Assembly (NCBI RefSeq): GCF_030580955.1
Contig: NZ_JAUQON010000017.1
Coordinates: forward strand, 1-64,000
Direction: 5' to 3'
Source of the DNA: Hymenobacter convexus
GTDB taxonomy: Bacteria; Bacteroidota; Bacteroidia; Cytophagales; Hymenobacteraceae
Length of the DNA: 64,000 bases
Shown here: positions 57,527-64,000 of the stretch, piece by piece
Layout: each line of letters begins with the position of its first letter
How positions within the stretch are numbered: position 1 is the first letter of the stretch
Notes under the pieces: generated by a model
Database searches by the model: none
What the model was told of the DNA's origin: nothing
Seen by the model: the letters and a program-made list of their open reading frames with translations, nothing else
Program-made: the position numbers and the translations under genes

Positions 57527-58834
57527 CTACAGCAGCGGCACCAGCGTTTCCAGGCCCATGCCGCGGCTGCCTTTGAGCAGGATGTGCCGGCCGGTTAGCG
57601 GCTGGCATTGGAGCCAGTCGGTGGCAGCTTCTTTGGTTTTGAAGTGCAGCGTGGTGGCGGGGGTGCTTTTGTTCCAGGCCTGCGCCATTTCGGGACCGAT
57701 GAGGATGGCCGTGCCGAACGCCAGCTCGGTGAGGAGCTTGCCCAGCGCGCGGTGCTCGTGCCCGCTGGCTTCGCCCAACTCAAACATATCGCCCAGAATC
57801 ACCACCTTATCGGCCAGCGCGCCGGGGCGGCCGGCGAAGCTGCGCAGGGCCGCCGTCATGCTGCTGGGGTTGGCGTTGTAGGCGTCGAGAATGAGGTCGT
57901 TGCCGCGCGCGGTGCGCACCAGTTGCGAGCGGTTGTTCTGCGGGTTGTACTGGGCCAGGGCGGTGGCCACTTTGGCTGGCGCAATGCCGAAATGCAGGCC
58001 CACGGCGGCGGCAGCGGCCAGGTTGGGGAAATTGTAATCGCCGGTGAGCTGGGCGGCCACGTCGGTGCCGTCGGCCAAGCGTAAGGCCACGGCGGGGTCG
58101 GCGGCGAGCAGCGTGGCGGGGAAATTATCGGCCGGGCTGGGGTAGGTGAGGCGCGTGGGCACGGGCGCGGCCAGGCCAGGCAGGCGCGCATCCAGCGTAT
58201 TCACGAAAGCCGTGCCGCCGGTGCGCGCCAGATAGTCGAACAGCTCGCCCTTGCCCAGGGCCACGCCCTCGGGGCCCCCGAAACCTTCGAGGTGGGCCAG
58301 GCCGATGTTGGTGATGAGGCCGTGGGTGGGCTGGGCCCACTCGCAATAAGCCGCGATTTCGCCCCGGTGGTTGGCCCCCATCTCAATCACGGCAAAGTTG
58401 TGCTCGCCCGCCCGCAGGCGCAGCAGCGTGAGCGGCACGCCGATGTGGTTGTTGAGGTTTCCAATCGTGGCCAGCACGTGGAATTGCTGGGCCAGCACGG
58501 CCGTGAGCAGCTCCTTGGTGGTGGTTTTGCCATTGGAGCCCGTGATGGCCAGAACCGGAATCTGGAACTGCTCGCGGTGCTCGCGGGCCAGCTCCTGCAG
58601 GGCCAGGAGTGGGTCGGGGGCGAAGGTGTAGCGGGCGGGGTCGGTGGCGGCCAGGGCTTCGTCGTCGACCACGGCGTGGCTCGCACCGGCGGCCAGTGCC
58701 TGCGGGGCAAAGGCCGCGCCCCGGAAACTGGGGCCGTTGAGGGCGAAAAAGAGCGTGCCGGGCTGGGGCTGGCGCGAGTCGGTGCTGACAAGGCCCTGGG
58801 CGGCCAGGTAGTGGGAGTAAAGCGGCGTAGGCAT
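57527..58834 (-). CDS. murF: UDP-MurNAc-tripeptide:D-Ala-D-Ala ligase MurF
   Basis: The protein has 435 residues from the ATG at 58834 (MPTPLYSHYL). It has the three-domain Mur ligase layout: an N-terminal UDP-binding domain (STDSRQPQPGTLFFAL), the ATPase domain with P-loop GSNGKTTTKE and EMGANHRGEI, and the C-terminal domain with DAYNANPSSM and GDMFELGE. It adds D-Ala-D-Ala to the peptidoglycan precursor in the cytoplasm. The frame stays open far upstream, but only because of the GC-rich antisense strand of the next gene. It is a single gene, divergent from the FG-GAP gene, with a CACCTTTG -7-like box at 58868-58875. Confidence 0.95.
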   Translation of the reverse strand: MPTPLYSHYLAAQGLVSTDSRQPQPGTLFFALNGPSFRGAAFAPQALAAGASHAVVDDEALAATDPARYTFAPDPLLALQELAREHREQFQIPVLAITGSNGKTTTKELLTAVLAQQFHVLATIGNLNNHIGVPLTLLRLRAGEHNFAVIEMGANHRGEIAAYCEWAQPTHGLITNIGLAHLEGFGGPEGVALGKGELFDYLARTGGTAFVNTLDARLPGLAAPVPTRLTYPSPADNFPATLLAADPAVALRLADGTDVAAQLTGDYNFPNLAAAAAVGLHFGIAPAKVATALAQYNPQNNRSQLVRTARGNDLILDAYNANPSSMTAALRSFAGRPGALADKVVILGDMFELGEASGHEHRALGKLLTELAFGTAILIGPEMAQAWNKSTPATTLHFKTKEAATDWLQCQPLTGRHILLKGSRGMGLETLVPLL

Positions 58835-58867
58835 GAACTGAAACGAGTGGCCGGGTGTAACTTGCTG

Positions 58868-58875
58868 CAAAGGTG
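58868..58875 (-). promoter_or_regulatory. -7-like element of murF
   Basis: CACCTTTG on the minus strand matches 7 of 8 positions of TAnnTTTG, 33 bases upstream of the ATG. Confidence 0.35.
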
Positions 58876-58936
58876 GGCGTGATTTTTGTACCGCGCGGTG
58901 CGGTCCTTTTCTATCATCGGTTTCCCCCTGCTGCTT

Positions 58937-61264
58937 ATGCTTCGTTTTTACGCTTTTTTGCTGGCGCTGCTGGCTTTTTCTTTCGCGGCCCGTGCCCAGG
59001 CTTCGCGGTTTGGGTTTGAATACCGGGCGGCGGCCAAGGTGGTGCACGGCACCGATACCCTGACCAATGCCTGGGCCGGCGGCCTCAACACGCCCCAGTT
59101 CAGCAGCATCGACCTGGACAACGACGGGCGCCCCGACCTGTTTGCCTTCGACCACGAAAGCAGCCGCGTCTACACCTTTCTGAATGTGGCCGCGCCGGGC
59201 ACCGCCGCCGGGCGCCGCTGGCAGTACGCCCCGCAGTACGAATCCATTTTCCCCGACAGCCTCAACAGCTGGGTGCTGCTGCGCGACTACGACTGCGACG
59301 GCCGCCCCGACATCTTCACCTACGCCCCCGGCGGCAACATTGCCGTGCTGCGCAACGTGCTGGCCAACGGCCGGCCCAGCTTCCAGCTCGTCACCAACCA
59401 GATTCGCTTTTCGGGCGGCTTCGCGGGCACGGCCAACCTCACCATTGGCGGCTACAACCTGCCGGCCATTCAGGACGTGAACGGCGACGGCAAGCTCGAC
59501 ATCATGAGCTATGACTTCATTGCCTCCTTGGTCATCGAGCAATACATCAACACCAGCCCCGGCACCTGCGGCAGCGCCCTCACCTTCAACCGCACTTCCA
59601 CCCAATGGGCCAACCTGCGGGCCTGCGGCGCCTGCGCCGAGTTCGGCATCGGGACAGCCCCGTGCTTCACGGCGCCCAAAACCACCCACACCGGCGGCCA
59701 CAGCCTGCTGCTGCTGGACCTGGACGGCGACGGCGACCAGGACGTGCTCGACGGCCGCGACAACTGCCCCGAGCTGGCCCGCCTGCTCAACCAGGGCACT
59801 GATGCGGCGCCGGTGCTCACGCAGGCCGGCATCTCGGCCAGCTTCCCTTCGGCGGCCACGCCGGCGCGGGTGCCGGTGTTCCCGGCCGGCTACTCGTTCG
59901 ATGCCAACTTCGACGGCACCGCCGACCTGGTGGTGGCCCCCAACATGCTCAACAACCAGGGCGACCAGGTGAGCCTGCGCAACAGCGTGCAGCTCTTCAC
60001 CAACGCGGCCACCACTGGCGCACCGGTGTACACCAACCAGGCCACCGGCTTTCTGCAAAACACGATGATTGACGTGAGCGAAGGCGCCGCGCCCACCCTG
60101 GGCGACATCGACGGCGACGGCCTGGTCGACCTGCTGGTGGCCAACCACGCCGACCGCGTGAACAACGTGTACCGCGCCAGCCTCACGTATTACCGCAACG
60201 TGGGCACCCGCACCCGGCCCGTGTTTCAGCTCGTGAACAGCGACTACCTGGGCCTTTCGGCCCAAAACCTGACGGGCCTTAAACCTACCCTAGTGGACCT
60301 GAACCGCGACGGGGCCATCGACCTCGCCTACGCCGCCTGGGGCCTCGCCACCAACAAAGTATACTACATTCTGAACACGGCCCGGGCCGGGCAGCCCGCC
60401 GTGTTCGACCCGACGACGGTCCAGTACCTCAAGGCCACGACCCCTTCCGCTGCCAATTCGACCACCACCCCCACGCTGACGGACGGGATGCTGCCTTATC
60501 GCCAGGGCGACATGCCCTGCTTCACCGATGTGGACAACGACGGTTACGTCGACCTGCTCATCGGCACCAACGAAATTCGGGAACCCGGCATGGCCCTGCG
60601 CTACTTCCGCAACCGGGGCCGCGGGCCCCTGGACAGCGCCTTTGTGCTGGTGAACAACGACTTCGGTCGCATTCGCGAAGCCAGCGGCGCCCGCCCCTTC
60701 AACCTGGCGCCCGCCGTGGCCGACTTCGACGGTGATGGCCTGCCCGACCTGCTCACGGCCGACGTGACGGGCTACCTGCGCCTGTTCTCGAACTACCGCG
60801 CCCAGAATCCCAGCCTCTTCCTCGAGCGCACCGACCTGCTCTACAACCCCCTTACCGGTGCCTACGAGCCTACCCGCCTGGGCCTTGACGAGTACGTGCA
60901 CTTTGGCCTGGCCGCGGCCGACCTCAACGGCGACGGCGCGCCGGAGCTGCTGGTGGGCACGCAGGCCGGCGGCATTCTCAGCTTTGGCACCCGCAACCGC
61001 ACCCTTACCGCCACCCGCACCGAAGCTGCCACAGCCCTGGCCCTGAGCGTGTACCCCAACCCCGCCACCGCCACGGCCACCGTCGAAACGGCCCAGCCCA
61101 CCCGCCTCGCCGTGCTCGACCTCACCGGCCGCGTGGTGCTCACGCTTGGCACCGCCCAGCGCCGCCACGCCCTGAGCCTGACCGGCCTGGCGCCCGGCGT
61201 GTACCTAGTGCGCGCCACCGCCGCCGATGGCACCGCCGCCGTGCGCCGCCTGGCAGTGCAGTAA
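58937..61264 (+). CDS. FG-GAP/VCBS repeat surface protein with T9SS sorting domain
   Basis: The protein has 775 residues from the ATG at 58937 (MLRFYAFLLAL), with a signal peptide ending near ARAQAS. The mature part is a series of beta-propeller blades with calcium-binding FG-GAP/VCBS motifs of the form D-x-D-x-DG-x-x-D (DLDNDGRPDL, DVNGDGKLDI, DLDGDGDQDV, DIDGDGLVDL, DVDNDGYVDL, DFDGDGLPDL, DLNGDGAPEL). The last 75 residues are a Por sorting domain (SVYPNPATATA...GVYLVRATAADG...RLAVQ). Such proteins are calcium-stabilised surface adhesins or carriers. No enzymatic domain is seen. Confidence 0.92.
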   Translation: MLRFYAFLLALLAFSFAARAQASRFGFEYRAAAKVVHGTDTLTNAWAGGLNTPQFSSIDLDNDGRPDLFAFDHESSRVYTFLNVAAPGTAAGRRWQYAPQYESIFPDSLNSWVLLRDYDCDGRPDIFTYAPGGNIAVLRNVLANGRPSFQLVTNQIRFSGGFAGTANLTIGGYNLPAIQDVNGDGKLDIMSYDFIASLVIEQYINTSPGTCGSALTFNRTSTQWANLRACGACAEFGIGTAPCFTAPKTTHTGGHSLLLLDLDGDGDQDVLDGRDNCPELARLLNQGTDAAPVLTQAGISASFPSAATPARVPVFPAGYSFDANFDGTADLVVAPNMLNNQGDQVSLRNSVQLFTNAATTGAPVYTNQATGFLQNTMIDVSEGAAPTLGDIDGDGLVDLLVANHADRVNNVYRASLTYYRNVGTRTRPVFQLVNSDYLGLSAQNLTGLKPTLVDLNRDGAIDLAYAAWGLATNKVYYILNTARAGQPAVFDPTTVQYLKATTPSAANSTTTPTLTDGMLPYRQGDMPCFTDVDNDGYVDLLIGTNEIREPGMALRYFRNRGRGPLDSAFVLVNNDFGRIREASGARPFNLAPAVADFDGDGLPDLLTADVTGYLRLFSNYRAQNPSLFLERTDLLYNPLTGAYEPTRLGLDEYVHFGLAAADLNGDGAPELLVGTQAGGILSFGTRNRTLTATRTEAATALALSVYPNPATATATVETAQPTRLAVLDLTGRVVLTLGTAQRRHALSLTGLAPGVYLVRATAADGTAAVRRLAVQ

Positions 61265-61273
61265 GGAGCGGTT

Positions 61274-61457
61274 CTGTCATTGCGAGGGCGCAGCCCGTAG
61301 CAATCCGTCCTGTTCTCAGCGACCAGCCTTCTAATGTGAAAAGGTTTCAAAACGTGAAAAGGCCCGGCACTGCGCAGTGCCGGGCCTTTCTGGTAAAAGG
61401 GCGTGTCTGGTTTTGACAAGACGGATTGCCACGGCCTGCGGCCTCGCAATGACAGGT
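61274..61457. repeat. Dispersed inverted repeat, CATTGCGAGG type, with terminator inside
   Basis: TCTGTCATTGCGAGG...GCAATCCGTC on the left is matched by an inverted copy (GACGGATTGCC...CCTCGCAATGACAGG) at 61417-61457, about 85% alike. The perfect hairpin at 61358-61391 lies between the arms. It separates the convergent FG-GAP and omega-amidase genes. Confidence 0.75.
61358..61391. terminator. Bidirectional terminator hairpin
   Basis: GAAAAGGCCCGGCACTGC is followed at once by its reverse complement GCAGTGCCGGGCCTTTC (one mismatch at the edge), at the centre of the inverted repeat. Confidence 0.7.
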
Positions 61458-61458
61458 T

Positions 61459-62241
61459 TTAACTAAGCAGCTCGAACGCGTCCCCATCCTGCAGGGCGGT
61501 GAACTTGGTGCGGAAATCCTCCATCTCAGCGCGGCTAAGGGTGTGGGTGAAGAGGCCGTTTTGGCTATGGGCTTCCACGAGGTAGGTGCCTTTGGCATCG
61601 ATGAGGGCCGAGTCGCCGCTGTATTCGTGGCCGGGGCCGTCGTGGCCGGTGCGGTTCACGCCCAGGGCGCAGGCCACGTTCTCGATGGCGCGGGCGCGGA
61701 GCAGGGTGCGCCAGGCGGTGCGGCGCACAGCGGGCCAGTTGGCCACGTACAGGAGCAGGTCGTAGGGCTCAGCGGGTTGGTTGCGGCTCCACACGGGGAA
61801 GCGCAGGTCGTAGCACACCAGCGGGCAGATGCGCCAGCCGCGCCACTCTTCCACCAGCCGCGTCTGGCCGGGGGTGTAGGTGCGCTGCTCGCCGGCCAGC
61901 GTGAAGAGGTGGCGCTTGTTATAGTAGCTCAGGCTGCCATCGGGCCGCACCCAGAGCAGGCGGTTGTAGTAGGCGCCGTCTTCCTCGATGATGACGCTGC
62001 CCGTGACCACGGCCTCGTGGGCGGCGGCGCGCTCGCGCAGCCAGGCCACGGTGGGGCCGGCCATGGTTTCGGCCTGCGTTCGCGCTTCCATGCTGAAGCC
62101 GGTGGTGAACATCTCGGGCAGCACAATCAGGTCGGTAGGCCGGTCGAGGCCGGTCAGGTGCTGGTCGATGGCCGCGCGGTTGGCCGCGGCATCGTGCCAG
62201 TGCAGCTCGGTTTGGAGGAAGGAAACGGTGAGGTCGGACAT
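61459..62241 (-). CDS. Omega-amidase (nitrilase superfamily)
   Basis: The protein has 260 residues of the nitrilase fold with a full catalytic triad: Glu43 in VLPEMFTTGF, Lys109 in YYNKRHLF and Cys143 in PLVCYDLRFPVW. It is closest to YafV/omega-amidases, which hydrolyse alpha-ketoglutaramate and alpha-ketosuccinamate to the 2-oxoacids and ammonia. Its upstream neighbour is a YbdL-like aminotransferase that would make those ketoamides from Gln or Asn while re-aminating methionine's 2-oxoacid, so the two form the glutamine transaminase/omega-amidase pathway. A perfect 25-bp intercistronic hairpin lies between them. Confidence 0.92.
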   Translation of the reverse strand: MSDLTVSFLQTELHWHDAAANRAAIDQHLTGLDRPTDLIVLPEMFTTGFSMEARTQAETMAGPTVAWLRERAAAHEAVVTGSVIIEEDGAYYNRLLWVRPDGSLSYYNKRHLFTLAGEQRTYTPGQTRLVEEWRGWRICPLVCYDLRFPVWSRNQPAEPYDLLLYVANWPAVRRTAWRTLLRARAIENVACALGVNRTGHDGPGHEYSGDSALIDAKGTYLVEAHSQNGLFTHTLSRAEMEDFRTKFTALQDGDAFELLS

Positions 62242-62252
62242 GGGAAAGAGAT

Positions 62253-62332
62253 GTAGCGTGGACTCTGCGAGTCCGCGCAGGACGGGTTGAACTGGCGCGG
62301 TTCCGACGCGGACTCGCAGAGTCCACGCTACT
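62253..62332. repeat. Perfect inverted repeat between the two genes of an operon
   Basis: GTAGCGTGGACTCTGCGAGT (start of a 25-base arm at 62253-62277) pairs perfectly with 62308-62332 around a 30-base loop. It fills almost the whole gap between the aminotransferase stop (62334) and the omega-amidase start (62241). Confidence 0.85.
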
Positions 62333-62333
62333 G

Positions 62334-63515
62334 TTACCGCAATCTAGCCGCCGCCGCTTCCAGCGTGGCGGCCTCCTTGGCGAAGCAAAACCGAATCAGC
62401 CCTTCGTCGAATCCATCGTGGTAAAAGGCCGATACCGGCACCACGGCCACCCCCTTCTCGCGGGCCAGGTACTGGGCAAAGGCCAGGTCGGAGGCTGGCG
62501 AGAAGGCGTCGTAGCGGGCCAGCTGGAAATAGCCGCCGGGCACAGGCAGCAGGTCCCAGCCGCCTTCCAGCAGCAGCGCGCGGAACAGGTCGCGCTTTTC
62601 CTGATAGAACGCGGCCAGGCCTCGGGCGTGGGCGTCGGTGGGGTCGGCTTCCAAGGCGTCGGCTAGGGCGTGTTGGGTGGGCGTGCTCACGGCGAAGGTC
62701 AGGAACTGGTGCACCCGCCGCACCTCGGTGCTGAGGGCCGGCGGGGCGATGCAGTAGCCCACTTTCCAGCCGGTGGCGTGGTAGGTTTTGCCAAAAGACG
62801 ACAGCACGAAGCTCCGCTCGCGCAACTCCGGGTGCTGGCGGGCGCTCAGGCGCGGGGCACCGTCGAAGACCAGGTGCTCGTACACTTCGTCGCTCAGCAC
62901 CAGGGCGTTGGTGCCGGCCAGTAGCTTGGCCAGGGCGTCCCAATCCTCGGCCCCAAATACGGCGCCGCTGGGGTTGTGGGGCGTGTTCACCATCACCAGG
63001 CGGGTGCGGGCCGATACCACGCGGCGCACGGCGTCCCAGTCGGGCCGGAAGTGGGGCGCGGGCAGGCGCACGTAGCGCGGCACCCCGCCCTGCAGCCGAA
63101 TGGCCGGGCCATACAAATCATAGGCTGGCTCGAACACCACCACCTCGTCGCCGGGGCGCACCACGGCCGCCAGCACGGCATACAGGGCCTCGGTGGCGCC
63201 GGCCGTGATGGTGATTTCGGTGGCCGCGTCGGGTGCGGGGGCATCGGGCTGGAGGCGGGCCACCTGGGCGGCAATGGCTTCGCGCAGCCGCGGCAGGCCG
63301 GGCATGGGCGCGTACTGGTGGTGGCCGGGCGTGCGGGCGTGGCGAGCCAGCGCCTCCAGTAGTTCCTGCGGCGGGTCGTAGTCGGGGAAGCCCTGGGCCA
63401 GGTTGATGGCGCCGGTTTCCTGGGCCAGCGCGGTCATTTGAGAAAAAATGCTGACGCCGACATCGGGCAGCTTGGATTGCAGCGATACGGCCGAATCCGG
63501 CGGGGTAAGATTCAT
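62334..63515 (-). CDS. Methionine/glutamine-type aminotransferase (YbdL-like)
   Basis: The protein has 393 residues from the ATG at 63515 (MNLTPPDSAV); the longer frame to 63554 adds no conserved residues. It is a fold-type I PLP enzyme. GAINLAQGFPDYDPP near the start, NTPHNPSGAVF, the Tyr/Asp cofactor contacts in LSDEVYEHLVF and the Schiff-base Lys in SSFGKTYHATGWK are all present. It matches the KAT/GTK/YbdL group, which uses Gln and Met as amino donors. It lies upstream of the omega-amidase on the same strand, so both serve methionine salvage or glutamine-dependent transamination. Confidence 0.92.
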   Translation of the reverse strand: MNLTPPDSAVSLQSKLPDVGVSIFSQMTALAQETGAINLAQGFPDYDPPQELLEALARHARTPGHHQYAPMPGLPRLREAIAAQVARLQPDAPAPDAATEITITAGATEALYAVLAAVVRPGDEVVVFEPAYDLYGPAIRLQGGVPRYVRLPAPHFRPDWDAVRRVVSARTRLVMVNTPHNPSGAVFGAEDWDALAKLLAGTNALVLSDEVYEHLVFDGAPRLSARQHPELRERSFVLSSFGKTYHATGWKVGYCIAPPALSTEVRRVHQFLTFAVSTPTQHALADALEADPTDAHARGLAAFYQEKRDLFRALLLEGGWDLLPVPGGYFQLARYDAFSPASDLAFAQYLAREKGVAVVPVSAFYHDGFDEGLIRFCFAKEAATLEAAAARLR

Positions 63516-63742
63516 GGGGACGGGGGCGAAGGCGGTGGTTGGCAAATAAAGCATTTAACTGCCCAACTGTTGGTCCGCAGTCGCCGCGTCATCCCCAGAA
63601 CTTCCCTCTAGCCAGCCCTGGGTCCGGCTCGCAACTGGTTTGGAATGCGCGTTCCATTGAATGAGAGGCACTCTGCCCCCACATCCAACGGGGCCCTCAC
63701 TGCTCTGAAGTCCGTGCCCGCTGGCCCCAGCGGCTCGCTTCG

Positions 63743-64000
63743 TTACAAATGGATGCGGAACGTGGTGCCCTCGCCCACGGCGCTACTCACCTCCAGCCGG
63801 CCGCCGTGGATTTGCACAATGCGATTGACCAGGTAGAGGCCCATGCCCGTGCCCTCCGTGTGGGTGTGGAAGCGGCGGAAGAGCTGAAACAGCTGGTCGC
63901 CGTAGCGCTCCATGTCGATGCCGAGGCCGTTGTCGGCCACGGTGAGGATGGGGCGGCCGCTCACGGCATCGGGGGTGCTGCTGAGGCGGACGACGGGCGC
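63743..64000 (-). CDS. Sensor histidine kinase, C-terminal part (runs off the window)
   Basis: Eighty-five residues are visible and the frame continues past the window edge. They form the end of an HATPase_c domain: N/G1 box VADNGLGID, F box LFQLFRRFH, G2 box GTGMGLYLV and the closing GEGTTFRIHL. The upstream dimerisation/phosphoacceptor and sensing domains are outside the window, so ligand, membrane topology and partner regulator cannot be judged. Spacing to the next gene (aminotransferase, same strand) is about 230 bases, without a visible terminator. Confidence 0.88.
   Translation of the reverse strand, partial: APVVRLSSTPDAVSGRPILTVADNGLGIDMERYGDQLFQLFRRFHTHTEGTGMGLYLVNRIVQIHGGRLEVSSAVGEGTTFRIHL

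Noticed and set aside
57527..60265. A 912-codon minus-strand open frame running from murF through the antisense of the FG-GAP gene
   Set aside because: Only the murF part has family motifs. The rest is Val/Gly/Ala-rich antisense of a clear plus-strand gene with seven calcium-binding repeats; GC-rich DNA often leaves the opposite strand open.

Overview
The window looks like chromosome of a GC-rich Bacteroidota bacterium of the Cytophagales, most like Hymenobacter. This rests on a GldH gliding lipoprotein, five proteins with Por/T9SS C-terminal sorting domains, PorT-like and BamA-like outer membrane barrels, Bacteroidota-type -7 promoter elements (TAnnTTTG) without clear Shine-Dalgarno sites, and many dispersed palindromic repeats. 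The genus is an inference; no rRNA is present. Layout: 1-7.6 kb holds the tail of an upstream gene, gldH, a cold-shock protein, a disordered hydrophilic protein, an M1 metallopeptidase, a secreted unknown, a DinB-fold protein and an outer membrane barrel. 7.7-14.8 kb is a 2077-residue alpha-2-macroglobulin with an intact CSEQ thioester motif, then a Lys/Ser-rich exported protein. 15-23 kb has a GH43 enzyme, a gene-poor kilobase, a porin/PstS-like pair, a tandem DUF6794-like protein, an AraC regulator with an aldo/keto reductase, and an AHSA1/SRPBCC protein. 23-28.8 kb has a GH92 mannosidase with a partial duplicate of its own 3' end, an HNH protein, an unusual tRNA-Arg(CCU) and an HD-PycTM membrane protein. 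28.9-36.8 kb has a metallophosphoesterase/outer-membrane-barrel fusion and two M43 proteases. 37.0-42.4 kb is a lower-GC defence island, followed by a frameshifted HNH pseudogene. 43.7-64 kb has a PL1 pectate lyase, SixA, PPK1, an Ig-repeat adhesin, a DUF6268 barrel, HflX, a cytochrome c, a sugar cluster (GT4, RfbC), MurF, an FG-GAP protein, an omega-amidase/aminotransferase operon and a partial histidine kinase. The most interesting part is the defence island. A single protein carries a PD-(D/E)xK nuclease and an N6-adenine methylase (BcgI/type IIG-like). It ends on a T TTT TTT slippery heptamer, six bases before a nested stem-loop. A -1 shift there would run straight into the specificity subunit, which has no good start codon of its own, giving an RMS fusion of about 1206 residues. 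The third gene joins a DGxHR (DndB-like) domain to a nucleoside-deoxyribosyltransferase/TIR-like domain. Secondary points are a tRNA with a swapped 19-56 tertiary pair, an HD-PycTM protein with no cyclase beside it, a REP/BIME-like repeat family with covarying arms, and a set of promoters whose -7 box lies 3-5 bases before the ATG, suggesting leaderless mRNAs.
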